The notes under the pieces: generated by a model
Databases searched by the model: none
Seen by the model: only the letters and a program-made list of their open reading frames with translations
What the model was told of the DNA's origin: nothing
NCBI RefSeq assembly: GCF_050717635.1
Contig: NZ_JBOITO010000007.1
Coordinates: 124,001-188,000 of the forward strand
Origin: Clostridium_AD sp050717635
Lineage (GTDB): Bacteria; Bacillota; Clostridia; Clostridiales; Clostridiaceae
Direction: 5' to 3'
Length of the DNA stretch: 64,000 nt
Position numbers and translations under genes: made by a program
In this document: piece after piece, positions 17,354 through 26,368 of the stretch
Numbering within the stretch: the stretch's first letter is position 1
Layout: each line of letters opens with the position of its first letter

Positions 17354-18265
17354 ATGAAGAAGAATTTACGAGCATTAATATTTACTTTAGGTATTTTAGT
17401 TACAACAGGAATAAGTTCATCGGTTTACGCCCAAGGTAATACAGCTAATTGCAAAGCTGTGTACGCTCAAGATCTTAATACAATTAATTGTACAGTAAAA
17501 TCAGGAGACAGTATACAAAAGATATGTGAAAAGTATGGTATTGAAGTTCCAAAAGGATTAACAGCTGCAGAATGTTTAGCTTCCAAATTTGAGGTAACTA
17601 ATACTTGCAAGACAACATCTGCAAAGGTAACGCCTACGAAGGCAACACCTGCGAAGACAGCACCTGCAAAGACAACACCTGCGAAGACAACACCTGCGAA
17701 GGCAGCACCTGCGAAAGCAACGCCTGCGAAGGCAGCACCTGCGAAAGCAACGCCTGCGAAGGCAGCACCTGCGAAAGCAACGCCTGCGAAGGCAGCACCT
17801 GCAAAAGCAACACCAGCAAAAGCAACACCTGCGAAGGCAGCACCTGAAAAGGCAACAACAGCAACAAAATTAACTGGGAATAACAAATTAGAACAAGAAG
17901 TAGCTACACTAGTTAATCAAGAAAGAGCAAAACTAGGACTAGCTCCATTAAAGCTTAATTTGGAGCTCTCAAATGTAGCTAGATTTAAGTCAGAGGATAT
18001 GAGAGATAAAAACTACTTTTCGCATACGTCACCAACTTATGGATCACCTTTTGACATGATGAAAAGCTTTGGAATAAAATATACGGCAGCTGGTGAGAAC
18101 ATTGCAATGGGTCAGCCAACTGCATCAGAAGTAATGAAAGCATGGATGAATTCTCCGGGACACAAAGCTAATATTTTAAGTGAAAATTTTACTGAAATAG
18201 GGGTTGGAGTAGCAAAAGATGAAAACGGAGCTATTTATTGGACTCAACAATTTATAGGGAAATAA
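17354..18265 (+). CDS. Secreted CAP-domain protein with degenerate LysM and Ala-Lys-Pro linker
   Basis: 303 residues. Residues 1-27 are a Sec signal peptide (ending VYAQ). Residues 45-75 are a LysM-like segment (CTVKSGDSIQKICEKYGI) that would bind cell wall but is incomplete. Residues 95-170 are a low-complexity linker of ATPAKAAPAK type repeats. Residues 178-303 are a CAP/SCP (YkwD-type) domain with NYFSHTSPTYGSPFDMMKSF, GENIAMG and the conserved end WMNSPGHKANIL. It should sit in the wall; CAP function in clostridia is poorly known. The broken gene at 19965 is its close paralog. Confidence 0.88.
   Translation: MKKNLRALIFTLGILVTTGISSSVYAQGNTANCKAVYAQDLNTINCTVKSGDSIQKICEKYGIEVPKGLTAAECLASKFEVTNTCKTTSAKVTPTKATPAKTAPAKTTPAKTTPAKAAPAKATPAKAAPAKATPAKAAPAKATPAKAAPAKATPAKATPAKAAPEKATTATKLTGNNKLEQEVATLVNQERAKLGLAPLKLNLELSNVARFKSEDMRDKNYFSHTSPTYGSPFDMMKSFGIKYTAAGENIAMGQPTASEVMKAWMNSPGHKANILSENFTEIGVGVAKDENGAIYWTQQFIGK
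17624..17856 (+). repeat. Tandem 15-bp repeats coding the Ala-Lys-Pro linker
   Basis: About fifteen copies of a 15-bp unit (GCGAAGGCAGCACCT and variants) encode AKAAP or AKATP. A longer 30-bp period is clear from 17,700 to 17,800, showing recent expansion. Copy number is likely to vary between strains. Confidence 0.88.
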
Positions 18266-18284
18266 ATAATTAATAATTGAATGG

Positions 18285-18337
18285 ATCTACATTTCTAAAT
18301 ATTACATTTAACAATATTTAGAAATGTAGATTTTTTG
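18285..18337 (+). terminator. Terminator after CAP-protein gene
   Basis: A perfect 19-bp stem (ATCTACATTTCTAAATATT with its complement at 18313-18331) ends in six T residues. A related hairpin follows the paralogous broken gene at 20,523. Confidence 0.88.
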
Positions 18338-18544
18338 TTGCGTAAAATATTTTAAACTGACAAGCACACAAATTTTTTATAGGCATTTACATTAACTTCA
18401 TATTATTTTACAAAATGTATGTTAAATGCATTCTATGATATAATAGGTTACATACAGTAACAAATATAGAATATGAAACCAATTATGTGTATTCTAATCT
18501 TAACAATTTAAGAACATAATAAAAAAGAAAGAAGGTTTATAAAA

Positions 18545-19123
18545 ATGGCGGTTAGTTTAAAAAAAGGTCAAAAAGTAGATTTAACAAAGACAAATCCGGG
18601 ATTAATAAAGGTGCTAGTAGGACTAGGCTGGAGTACAAACAAGTATGACGGCGGGGCAGATTTTGATTTGGATGCAGCGGCATTTTTAACTGGAGAAGAT
18701 AAAAAAGTAACGTGTGATGCAGATTTTATATTCTACAACAATGCAGAGCACACATCTAAATCAGTTAAACATATGGGGGACAACAAGACTGGAGCAGGAG
18801 ATGGAGATGACGAACAAATACTCATTGATTTATCTTTAGTACCAGAAGCTATTAAGAAAATTTCATTTACTGTGACAATTAATGAAGCAGAAGAAAGAAG
18901 ACAAAACTTTGGACAAGTTTCGGATGCTTACATTAGAGTAATGAGCGGAGACGGAGCTACCGAGTTAATTAAATTTGATTTGGGAGAAGACTTTAGTATT
19001 GAAACAGCACTAGTAGTTGGAGAACTATATAAAAACGGAGCTGAGTGGAAATTCACTGCATTAGGTAGTGGATTTGAAGGTGGGTTAGGAGCTTTATGTG
19101 CTAACTTTGGAGTTAGTGTCTAA
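18545..19123 (+). CDS. terD: TerD-family stress protein
   Basis: 192 residues, the family's normal length. TerD proteins bind calcium and are tied to resistance to tellurite and other membrane or oxidative stress; the biochemical role is not settled. Seen here are SLKKGQKVDLTK, GLGWSTN, the Ca-binding DFDLDAAAFLT and the acidic loop GDNKTGAGDGDDEQI. The last repeats AYIRVMSGDG and GELYKNGAEWKFTALG are standard. It is followed 80 bases later by a second member. Confidence 0.93.
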   Translation: MAVSLKKGQKVDLTKTNPGLIKVLVGLGWSTNKYDGGADFDLDAAAFLTGEDKKVTCDADFIFYNNAEHTSKSVKHMGDNKTGAGDGDDEQILIDLSLVPEAIKKISFTVTINEAEERRQNFGQVSDAYIRVMSGDGATELIKFDLGEDFSIETALVVGELYKNGAEWKFTALGSGFEGGLGALCANFGVSV

Positions 19124-19203
19124 TGTTTAATGTTATTAAAGAGAATAAAATGTTAAGCTTGTAATAATAAACTTTAACGCGCTTTATAGGGAGGTATATT
19201 AAT

Positions 19204-19770
19204 ATGGGAGTTAATTTAATAAAAGGCCAAAAGGTAGATTTAACAAAAGGTAACGCAGCATTAAAGGCTTTAATAGTAGGATTGGGTTGGGACAGTAGCA
19301 ATGGTGGCGACACTATTGATTGTGATGCGTCAGCTTTAATGTTAGGGGAAAACGGAAAATTATCAAATATAAAGAGTATAATATACTTTGGTAACAAGAA
19401 AAGCAAGTGTAATAGTGTAGTTCACCAAGGCGACAATCTTACTGGTGAAGGGGATGGTGATGACGAACAAATAGTTATAGACTTAATAAAAGTACCAGAG
19501 GATATATCTAAGATAGTTTTCGTTGTTAATATTTACAATTGTGCTTCTAAAAAACAGCATTTTGGAATGATTAAGAATGCTTACATTAGAATAATGGATA
19601 AATCAGCTAACAGTGAATTAGTTAAATTTAATCTATCTAATGATTACAACAACATGACATCTTTAATAATGGGCGAAGTTTACAGAAACAAAGGAGAATG
19701 GAAGTTTACAGCGGTAGGAGAAGGTTCCACTGCCATTAGCATAACAGAATTATCAGCAAAATATAAATAA
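19204..19770 (+). CDS. TerD-family protein, second copy
   Basis: 188 residues. It shares the layout of the first TerD (INLIKGQKVDLTK-like start, GLGWDSS, GDNLTGEGDGDDEQI) but has diverged: the first Ca site reads IDCDASALML instead of DFDLDAAAFLT, losing one acidic side chain, and it has extra Cys and Lys. This suggests a specialised partner rather than a spare copy. A GGGAGG site lies 8 bases before the ATG. The pair is bracketed by two CAP-protein genes. Confidence 0.9.
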   Translation: MGVNLIKGQKVDLTKGNAALKALIVGLGWDSSNGGDTIDCDASALMLGENGKLSNIKSIIYFGNKKSKCNSVVHQGDNLTGEGDGDDEQIVIDLIKVPEDISKIVFVVNIYNCASKKQHFGMIKNAYIRIMDKSANSELVKFNLSNDYNNMTSLIMGEVYRNKGEWKFTAVGEGSTAISITELSAKYK

Positions 19771-19964
19771 CAATGAATCTAGAGTGAACACCAGTTGTTG
19801 GTAATTATAAGGTAAAATAAAAAAAATACAAGCATATTCATTTGTAGCATATTATTAAAATTAAACCATAAAGAAAAAAATAAAAACCTTACTTATTCGA
19901 AACAATAAATATACAAAGAAAAAAATACTTTGTATATTTATATTAAGAAAGTGAGGAAAATAAC

Positions 19965-20506
19965 ATGAAAAAAATTCTGAAAGTATTAGTATTAGCTGTA
20001 GGTATCCTAGTAATAACAGGAATAAGTTCCATGGTTTACGCCCAAAATTATATTACCTTTAATTATACAACTAAGCCGGGAGATAGTTTATGGAAGATAT
20101 GTGTTAAGTATGAGGTTGGAATCTCAGAGGTTTTATCTGTAAACCCTCAGATATCTAATCCTAACATTATATATTCTGGTCAAATAGTAAAAGTACCAAA
20201 CTTGGCTGAAGTAAAAGCATTAGAAAAACAGGTAGTAACATTAGTTAATAAAGAAAGAGCAAAGCAAGGGTTATCTCCCTTAAAGCATAATTGGCAGCTT
20301 TCAAGGGTATCTAGATATAAGTCAGAGGATATGAGAGATAAAAACTATTTTTCTCACACATCACCAACTTACTGATGAGTTCTTGGATGAATTCCCAAGG
20401 ACACAAAGCTAATATTTTAAGTAAAAACTTTACTGAAATAGGAGTAGGAGTAGCAAAAAACAAAAATGGAACTATTTATTGGACTCAACAATTTATAGGA
20501 AGATAA
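19965..20506 (+). pseudogene. LysM-CAP secreted protein, broken by deletion and stop
   Basis: The frame starts with a signal peptide (MKKILKVLVLAVGILVITG) and an intact LysM motif (YTTKPGDSLWKICVKYEV and onward to YSGQIVKVPN), then a CAP domain up to NYFSHTSPTY. There a deletion of about 90 bp relative to the 17354 paralog and two TGA codons end the frame at 20375. The sequence then resumes with WMNSQGHKANIL and runs to TQQFIGR and a stop at 20504-20506. The secreted truncated product would hold LysM but half a CAP domain. The upstream gene has the reverse state: weak LysM, full CAP. Confidence 0.85.
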
Positions 20507-20522
20507 ATAATTAAATATGAAT

Positions 20523-20572
20523 CTATGTTTCTAAATTTTGAAATTTTGATATTTAGAAACATAGTTTTTTTT
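20523..20572 (+). terminator. Terminator after broken CAP gene
   Basis: Stem CTATGTTTCTAAAT at 20523-20536 pairs with 20551-20564 and is followed by eight T residues. Confidence 0.88.
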
Positions 20573-20691
20573 AGTAAACGACTTTTATGTGAATTATAAT
20601 ATTCAACTAAAGTTGCCATTAAGTTCATAACTATTATAAGTATTTCATGTTACACTTAAAATATGATATAAGAAAGGATGGTGATGAAATA

Positions 20692-21144
20692 GTGAGGAGA
20701 ATTGAGAGACAAATGAATGAGATGGAGGCTCTTGAACTTCTAAAGAATTGTGAATATGGGATACTTTCTACTTGTGGAGAGGGTAATACGCCTTATGGAA
20801 TACCATTAAGTTATGTGGTTATAGATAAAAACATATATTTTCATTGTGCAAGTGTTGGTACTAAACTAGACAATATTAGAATGAATGATAATGTAAGTTT
20901 CACTGTAGTTGGAAAAACAGAGGTTTTACAAGATAAATTTAGTATGAAGTATGAAAGTGTCGTAGCTTTTGGACACGCTATAAAATTAGAAAATCATGAA
21001 AAAGATGAACCACTTATGGAGTTTATAAGAAAATATAGTCCGGATTTTATTGAACAAGGGCGATTATATATAGATAGAGATAAAGAAAAAGCTACACTAA
21101 TTAAAATAGAGATATATAGTTTTACTGGAAAGCATATAGTTTAA
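20692..21144 (+). CDS. Pyridoxamine 5'-phosphate oxidase-like (NimA-type) flavoprotein
   Basis: 150 residues from the GTG start; MRRIERQMNEMEALELLKNC is a typical NimA-like opening. The split-barrel FMN-binding core is seen as YGILSTCGEGNTPYGIPLSYV, then IYFHCASVGTKLDNIR and NDNVSFTVVG. Such proteins bind flavin and in some bacteria reduce nitroimidazoles; most have unknown housekeeping roles. An ATG at 20647 is in frame, but that stretch looks like promoter (TATGATA) and the GTG has an AAAGGATGGTGAT site just upstream. Confidence 0.85.
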   Translation: MRRIERQMNEMEALELLKNCEYGILSTCGEGNTPYGIPLSYVVIDKNIYFHCASVGTKLDNIRMNDNVSFTVVGKTEVLQDKFSMKYESVVAFGHAIKLENHEKDEPLMEFIRKYSPDFIEQGRLYIDRDKEKATLIKIEIYSFTGKHIV

Positions 21145-21241
21145 AGAATATATATACTTAATTAAAAATTAGTTGAGGTAATTATTAAGAGAGGTGAATT
21201 CAACATTTGACATAGTGTAATAAAATAGAGAGAGTGATTAA

Positions 21242-22084
21242 ATGAAATTCTTAGAGAACATAGAAGATAGAACTATAAACATTAAAAAAATGGGAATAAT
21301 GAAAGCTCTTCTTGTAATGATTATAGCAATTCTGTTGGAGTGGTTAGGGCAAGTACCTGGAGAGTTCACAAACTTATTTTCTGGTAAATTTGAAAAAGCA
21401 TTGCCATATGTTGTTTTTACTTTTGGGGTAATGGTTAAATATTATGTTATTATTGTTTTACTGAAACTTTTTAGTAATAAAGTAAATCATCAAAAATCTA
21501 AACAAAATTTAAATGTAATGAGTTTTGTTTATGTATCCCTCTTAGTTATAGGATTTCGTGTGGTATTTGATAACAGTTTGATTTTTTGGGTCAGTAAGAT
21601 ATCTATACCAAATCTTATAAATAAGCCATTTGAAGAACAAGCTATTTCACCAATTTTATTAATACTTAGTCTTGTGGTTATAGCACCTATATATGAAGAG
21701 ATTGTTTTCAGAGGGATATTATTAAGAGGGATGGCAAACAAAATAAATCCCAATATAGCACTGGTGGTATCTGCATTATTTTTTGCTGTAGTACATTTGA
21801 ATATTGCACAAGGAATAAATGCATTCTTACTTGGACTAATTACTGGCTTCATATATCTAAAAACGGAGTCAATTTATTTGAGCATATTTGCACATTTTGT
21901 GAATAACCTTCTTGCTATTACAGTATCTTCAATGTTTACAGCAATGGAAGGGAAGTATGTAATGTCAATTCATAGGATGTTTTTCATTCTTGGAATTATA
22001 CTTTTAGTTGTTTTGTATAAGGGATATAAGCAAAATGACGTTACAGATACACCGGTGATTTATAAGGAATTTATAGAAATATAG
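21242..22084 (+). CDS. CPBP-family intramembrane protease
   Basis: 280 residues with about seven hydrophobic segments. The family's three motifs are present: EEIVFRG (Glu152, Glu153, Arg157), His185 in FFAVVHLN, and HFVNN (His218, Asn221). Members are membrane glutamic proteases (Abi/Rce1 type) linked to bacteriocin immunity, CAAX-like processing or regulation. The substrate is unknown. The ribosome site is weak (GAGAGAG). A GC-rich terminator follows. Confidence 0.88.
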   Translation: MKFLENIEDRTINIKKMGIMKALLVMIIAILLEWLGQVPGEFTNLFSGKFEKALPYVVFTFGVMVKYYVIIVLLKLFSNKVNHQKSKQNLNVMSFVYVSLLVIGFRVVFDNSLIFWVSKISIPNLINKPFEEQAISPILLILSLVVIAPIYEEIVFRGILLRGMANKINPNIALVVSALFFAVVHLNIAQGINAFLLGLITGFIYLKTESIYLSIFAHFVNNLLAITVSSMFTAMEGKYVMSIHRMFFILGIILLVVLYKGYKQNDVTDTPVIYKEFIEI

Positions 22085-22096
22085 GTTAATTAGTAA

Positions 22097-22145
22097 ACCC
22101 CACCTTATGACAATTAATATTGTTATAGGGTGGGGCTATTTATTT
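22097..22145 (+). terminator. Terminator after CPBP protease gene
   Basis: Stem ACCCCACCTTATGACAAT with an imperfect complement ending GGGTGGGGCT, followed by a T-rich run. Confidence 0.75.
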
Positions 22146-22316
22146 TAAAAAAATATTAGTGGTAATTAAATGTAAGGAAACCTTGAATTACTAAATACAT
22201 TTTTATATTAAATTGTTAAAATTTAAGATAAATTTAAGGTTGCATTAATCTATTCTTAATAATATTAGTGTACAATAAATGTATAAATAAGGTTAAATTA
22301 GATGGGAGTGACTATA

Positions 22317-23348
22317 ATGCCTACGATAAATATGCTTTCTTCAGCAGACAAAGTTAAAGGTCAAGGAGTAGGATCTGCTTACCTGGAGCAGGTAAATTTA
22401 GTTCAAAACGGATTAGATAAAGAATATAAAGTTATAATAAATAAAAGAGTACGAGCCGATATAATGCATTATCATACTATTGATTTAAAACATTACTTAA
22501 GTATACCTTTTGCCAAAAAAAAAGGTGTAGCAGTGGGCTATGTGCACTTTTTACCGGAAACAATTGAAGGAAGTATCAAATTACCTAAGCTTATAGAAAA
22601 AATTTTTTATAAATATATTATTAGTTTTTATAACAGTATGGATTATCTAGTTACGGTAAATCCTAATTTTATAACTAAGCTTGAAGCTTATAATATTGAT
22701 AGAAAAAAGATAACATATATTCCGAATTTTGTTTCAGAAGAAAAATTTTATAATCTTTCAATTGAGGATAAGTATATAGCTAAGAAAAAATTGAAAATTG
22801 CAAAGGAAGCCTTTGTTGTACTTGGTGTAGGTCAAATACAAACTCGAAAAGGTGTAATGGATTTTATTGATATTGCAAAAAAAATGCCTGAGGTTCAATT
22901 TGTTTGGGCAGGTGGATTTTCTTTTGGGAATATAACAGACGGATATAAGGAATTAAAGCATGAAATAGAAAAGGCACCAAAAAATATTTTATTTACAGGA
23001 ATAGTTGAAAGAGATTTGATGAATGATATATATAATGTATCAAATGTTCTCTTTATGCCATCTTACAATGAACTTTTTCCTATGTCGATTCTTGAGGCCA
23101 TGAATACTTACACGCCAATATTGCTAAGAGATTTAGAGCTATATGAGGATATATTATTTGATTATTACTTAAAGGAACATGATAATGAAGGGTTTACTCG
23201 GGCTATAGAAAAATTAAAAAATGATTCTGTTTATTATAAACAGGCTGAAGAAAAAGCTATAAGAGGGCACAATTTTTATTCAAGAGAGAATGTACTTACT
23301 ATGTGGAAAAAATTTTATAAAAAGGTGAGTGCCGTAAAAGGTAGGTAA
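22317..23348 (+). CDS. GT4 glycosyltransferase (probable glycolipid second sugar)
   Basis: 343 residues. The GT-B fold is clear: N-terminal domain opening MPTINMLSSADKVKGQG, Rossmann-like C-terminal part LGVGQIQTRKGVMDFIDI, and the donor-binding motif with the E-x7-E pair in YNELFPMSILEAMN. I start at ATG 22317 because GGGAG lies 8 bases upstream; ATG 22302 overlaps that site. It heads a three-gene operon with a flippase-like membrane protein and a diacylglycerol glucosyltransferase-like gene, so it probably adds the second sugar to a membrane glycolipid or lipoteichoic acid anchor. The sugar is not known. Confidence 0.87.
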   Translation: MPTINMLSSADKVKGQGVGSAYLEQVNLVQNGLDKEYKVIINKRVRADIMHYHTIDLKHYLSIPFAKKKGVAVGYVHFLPETIEGSIKLPKLIEKIFYKYIISFYNSMDYLVTVNPNFITKLEAYNIDRKKITYIPNFVSEEKFYNLSIEDKYIAKKKLKIAKEAFVVLGVGQIQTRKGVMDFIDIAKKMPEVQFVWAGGFSFGNITDGYKELKHEIEKAPKNILFTGIVERDLMNDIYNVSNVLFMPSYNELFPMSILEAMNTYTPILLRDLELYEDILFDYYLKEHDNEGFTRAIEKLKNDSVYYKQAEEKAIRGHNFYSRENVLTMWKKFYKKVSAVKGR

Positions 23349-23354
23349 TAGCTA

Positions 23355-24347
23355 ATGAATAAAAAATATAAATTTAATTTAATATTGGGGATTTCTTCTG
23401 GAGTTATATTTATTTTACTGATTATTTTCACAAATGGTTGGATGGATTTAATTCATCAAATGAAGAATTTGAAAATTCTATGGCTAATGGTAGCAGCATT
23501 TTCCATGCTTTTTTACTGGGGTTTTGAGGCTAAAACCTTGCAAAGTGTTATATTTCTAATAAAAAAAGATTATAAATTTAAAGAGGCATTTAAAGTAACT
23601 ATGACAGGACAATATTTTAACTCAATCACTCCATTTGCATCCGGGGGTCAACCAATGCAGTTATATACACTAACAAAACAGGAATTAGGATTTGGAAGCG
23701 CTGGGTCAGCCCTTATGATTAAGTTTATCATATACCAAACAATATTAACTATATATTCTTTAATTCTTATATTATGGAAAGCTACATTTTTTAAAAGTAA
23801 AATGAGTAACTTATTTTATTTAATAGCAATAGGATTTACGATTAATGCTAGCGTAATTGTATGTTTAATTATATTTTCAAAACATCGTAAATTAACTCAT
23901 AAAATAATAATGAAATTATCAAAAATATTAACTAAACTTAAATTGGTAAAGGATATAGCGAAGATGGAAACACGTATCAATGACAATTTAGAAAAGTTTC
24001 ATGATAATATGGAGATAGTTAAACATAGCAAAGTATTGATGTTAAAAGCTGTTATTTATACAATATGTCAACTGACAATATATTTTACTATCCCTTATTT
24101 TATTTATCGTAGTTTTGGAATGAGCGGTGCTAGCGTAGGTAGTATGATAGCAGGAACAGCTTTTGTAATCATGCTAACAGCATTTATACCATTGCCTGGA
24201 GCTATTGGTGGAGCAGAGGGAGCCTTCTTCATGTTTTTCACTTTGTTTTTTTTACATAATAATATAATGGCAGCTATATTATTATGGAGGATAATTACAT
24301 TTTATTCCTGTATAATATTTGGGTTTTATGCTGTTATGAAGGATTGA
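23355..24347 (+). CDS. Flippase-like membrane protein (LPG synthase TM-domain family)
   Basis: 330 residues with about eight transmembrane helices. Conserved patches are the TGQYFNSITPFASGGQPMQ loop and PLPGAIGGAEGAFFMFF near the end, both marks of the UPF0104/lysylphosphatidylglycerol-synthase membrane domain. The soluble aminoacyl-transferase part of MprF is absent, as in members that sit in glycosylation operons. It starts 7 bases after the first glycosyltransferase. It probably helps move a lipid-linked sugar across the membrane; this is inferred from family and neighbours. Confidence 0.85.
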   Translation: MNKKYKFNLILGISSGVIFILLIIFTNGWMDLIHQMKNLKILWLMVAAFSMLFYWGFEAKTLQSVIFLIKKDYKFKEAFKVTMTGQYFNSITPFASGGQPMQLYTLTKQELGFGSAGSALMIKFIIYQTILTIYSLILILWKATFFKSKMSNLFYLIAIGFTINASVIVCLIIFSKHRKLTHKIIMKLSKILTKLKLVKDIAKMETRINDNLEKFHDNMEIVKHSKVLMLKAVIYTICQLTIYFTIPYFIYRSFGMSGASVGSMIAGTAFVIMLTAFIPLPGAIGGAEGAFFMFFTLFFLHNNIMAAILLWRIITFYSCIIFGFYAVMKD

Positions 24348-24381
24348 ATAAGAAAATTATAGTATTTAAAGGGGAATGATT

Positions 24382-25566
24382 ATGAATATTGGAATTTTTA
24401 CTGATGCTTATTATCCACAAGTAAGTGGAGTAGTTACTTCTACTATGATATTAAAAAATGAGTTAAGTAAACTTGGACATAGTGTAACAATTATCACAGT
24501 TACACATCCAGATGGAGAGGAGCAAGAAGGTGTTATTAGATTGCCTAGTATACCATTTTTCCTTTTGCCATCTCAAAGAGTTGGGATGATATATTCACGT
24601 AAAATAATGAATAAAATAAAAAAATTAGACTTAGACATAATACATACACAAACGGAATTTAGTATAGGTCTATTTGGAAGAATAGTTGCTAAAAAATTGG
24701 ATATCCCTGTAGTTCACACGTACCATACTATGTATGAGGATTATATTCATTACGTATCCCGCGGTATAATGCTTAAGCCAGCTTCTGAATTTGCTAAAAA
24801 AGTAAGTAAATTATATTGTAGAGATTGTAGTGCTATAATAGTACCCACATTAAAGGTTAAAGATGCGTTGCAGAATTATGGTTTAGAAAGACATATAGAT
24901 GTTATACCTACTGGGGTTAATATTGAACCCTTCCAGAAAGAAAATTATGATGAAGAGCTTATCAAAGAGGAAAAGAAATCTTTTGGAATAAATGAAGATG
25001 GGCCAGTTGTATTATTTATTGGACGATTAGCAAAAGAAAAAAGCGTAGATATAATTATAAAGAGCATGAAAGATCTAATTTGCAAAATACCCAACTGTAA
25101 ACTTCTAATTGTAGGTGATGGACCAGAACGTGAAAATTTAGAAACTTTAACTAAAGAGCTTGGCATTGATAAATCTGTAGTGTTTATTGGTGAAAGGCCT
25201 TACTCGGAAATTGGAAAGTATTATCAGATGGGAGACGTATTTGTAGGTGCATCTCTGACTGAAACACAAGGATTAACCTTTGCAGAGGCTATGGCTGCAC
25301 AAATACCAGTAGTGGCTAAGTACGATAAAAATTTAGATGGGGCAATTAGGGACAAATATAACGGAAGATTTTTTTATAAAGATGAAAATTTAACTGAAAT
25401 ATTATTTCAAACTTTAATGGATAAAGAGGGATCAAGCATAATGGTTAAGAATGCTTATAGTGGAATAGGACCCTTGTCATCTACCTGCTTTGGCGAAAAT
25501 GTTGAGAAGGTCTATATGGAAGTTGAGAAACAAACTTATATGTTACAAAATCAAAAGGTAACCTAA
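24382..25566 (+). CDS. GT4 glycosyltransferase (diacylglycerol glucosyltransferase-like)
   Basis: 394 residues. The opening MNIGIFTDAYYPQVSGVVTS and the acceptor region HTYHTMYEDYIHYV are hallmarks of 1,2-diacylglycerol 3-glucosyltransferases (MGlcDAG synthases). The C-terminal domain has GRLAKEKSVD and the E-x7-E motif ETQGLTFAEAMA. It likely makes the first glycolipid step (glucose onto diacylglycerol) on the cytosolic face of the membrane. An AAAGGGG site 7 bases ahead selects the ATG at 24382 over 24376. It closes the operon with the preceding two genes. Confidence 0.9.
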   Translation: MNIGIFTDAYYPQVSGVVTSTMILKNELSKLGHSVTIITVTHPDGEEQEGVIRLPSIPFFLLPSQRVGMIYSRKIMNKIKKLDLDIIHTQTEFSIGLFGRIVAKKLDIPVVHTYHTMYEDYIHYVSRGIMLKPASEFAKKVSKLYCRDCSAIIVPTLKVKDALQNYGLERHIDVIPTGVNIEPFQKENYDEELIKEEKKSFGINEDGPVVLFIGRLAKEKSVDIIIKSMKDLICKIPNCKLLIVGDGPERENLETLTKELGIDKSVVFIGERPYSEIGKYYQMGDVFVGASLTETQGLTFAEAMAAQIPVVAKYDKNLDGAIRDKYNGRFFYKDENLTEILFQTLMDKEGSSIMVKNAYSGIGPLSSTCFGENVEKVYMEVEKQTYMLQNQKVT

Positions 25567-25671
25567 TTAAATAAAGGTTGGCAATATATCCTTTTTTATA
25601 ATATAATAGACTAAATAGATGAAACCAAAGAGGTTTTTTGAGTGAATATTTAAAAGACCAATTTAGTATGA

Positions 25672-25722
25672 GGGGATGTAGCTCAGTTGGGAGAGTACTT
25701 GGATGGCATTTCAGCGTTCAAT
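25672..25722 (+). pseudogene. Truncated tRNA-Ala(GGC)-like gene
   Basis: GGGGATGTAGCTCAGTTGGG followed by AGAGTACTTGGATGGCAT is the 5' half of an alanine tRNA: acceptor strand, full D-arm and anticodon loop ATGGCAT with anticodon GGC. After the anticodon the sequence fails: the 3' stem reads TTCAG where CCAAG is needed, most of the variable and T-arm is missing and no acceptor 3' strand follows. It is not a working tRNA. tRNA genes are favourite sites for integrases, and this sits exactly where the accessory island begins. Confidence 0.75.
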
Positions 25723-26062
25723 TTGAAAAAGTGGCATGTTAGAATGGAATTAAAGCCTTGATTTATAAGGGTTTGGAGCTGATTTAGCTTTAATAATAGA
25801 GTAGCCAAAATTTGGTGTCTAACCTTGCATTTTGGTGCCTTTTACTGCCTATTCGGGTATGTTGGCTATGGTTTGGCTATATAGATTTTATGAGAATATG
25901 AGACTTTTATTTATTTAAATATAGTTAAATATGAGGCTGTAAAAATTAAGATGAAAAGTGGAATAGTCTACATGTTATGTGTTAAAACACTTAAAAAACT
26001 TGGAAACTATATTAAAATAAATTGCTTAATGAAGATAATACCTAAAATATATAGGAAAATTA

Positions 26063-26107
26063 AAAACCGTTGATACTCTAAATATGAGTGGGACGGTTTT
26101 TATTTTT
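26063..26107 (+). terminator. Terminator with no obvious upstream gene
   Basis: AAAACCGT pairs with ACGGTTTT and is followed by a T run. The gene it once served, perhaps an integrase, is not recognisable. Confidence 0.7.
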
Positions 26108-26368
26108 GCGTCAAGATGATACAAGAAGGTGATCATATAATAAAATAGGACGACGCTACGCCTTGGTTATGGTAACATTTGGTGATTAATTAAAGGAATT
26201 GTAAAATAAAAGGAGAATTAATAAAATAGTAGTTAAGTTTTAAACTAGAGATGTGAACCTAATTTATTGGAGGTGGGAGTAAAATCAATTTTCATATTTT
26301 ATACCACAATTTAGTTGATACAATCAGCAAATATACTATAGTTAGTGTTAAAGGAAAGGAGCTATGTT

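Larger units (their letters stand above)
25567..26368. other. Island junction region with tRNA remnant, no gene
   Basis: This 800-bp stretch has a 5' tRNA fragment at 25,672 and a terminator at 26,063. It also has a GC-richer patch near 25,740-25,880 with imperfect repeats (TTTGGTGTCTAACC and TTTTGGTGCC) but no reading frame. It separates core-like genes from the accessory island and may hold an old integration junction. Confidence 0.55.

Noticed and set aside
17624..17856. A CRISPR array
   Set aside because: The repeats are contiguous 15-bp coding units with no spacers. No other region shows regular repeat-spacer units, and no cas genes are seen.
17605..17867. Long open frames in other phases and on the minus strand across the Ala-Lys-Pro repeat
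   Set aside because: They exist only because the repeat has no stops in several frames; they lack starts with ribosome sites and the products are low-complexity.
18545..19770. A full tellurite-resistance (ter) operon
   Set aside because: Only two TerD-type genes are present; terB, terC and other partners are not in the window.
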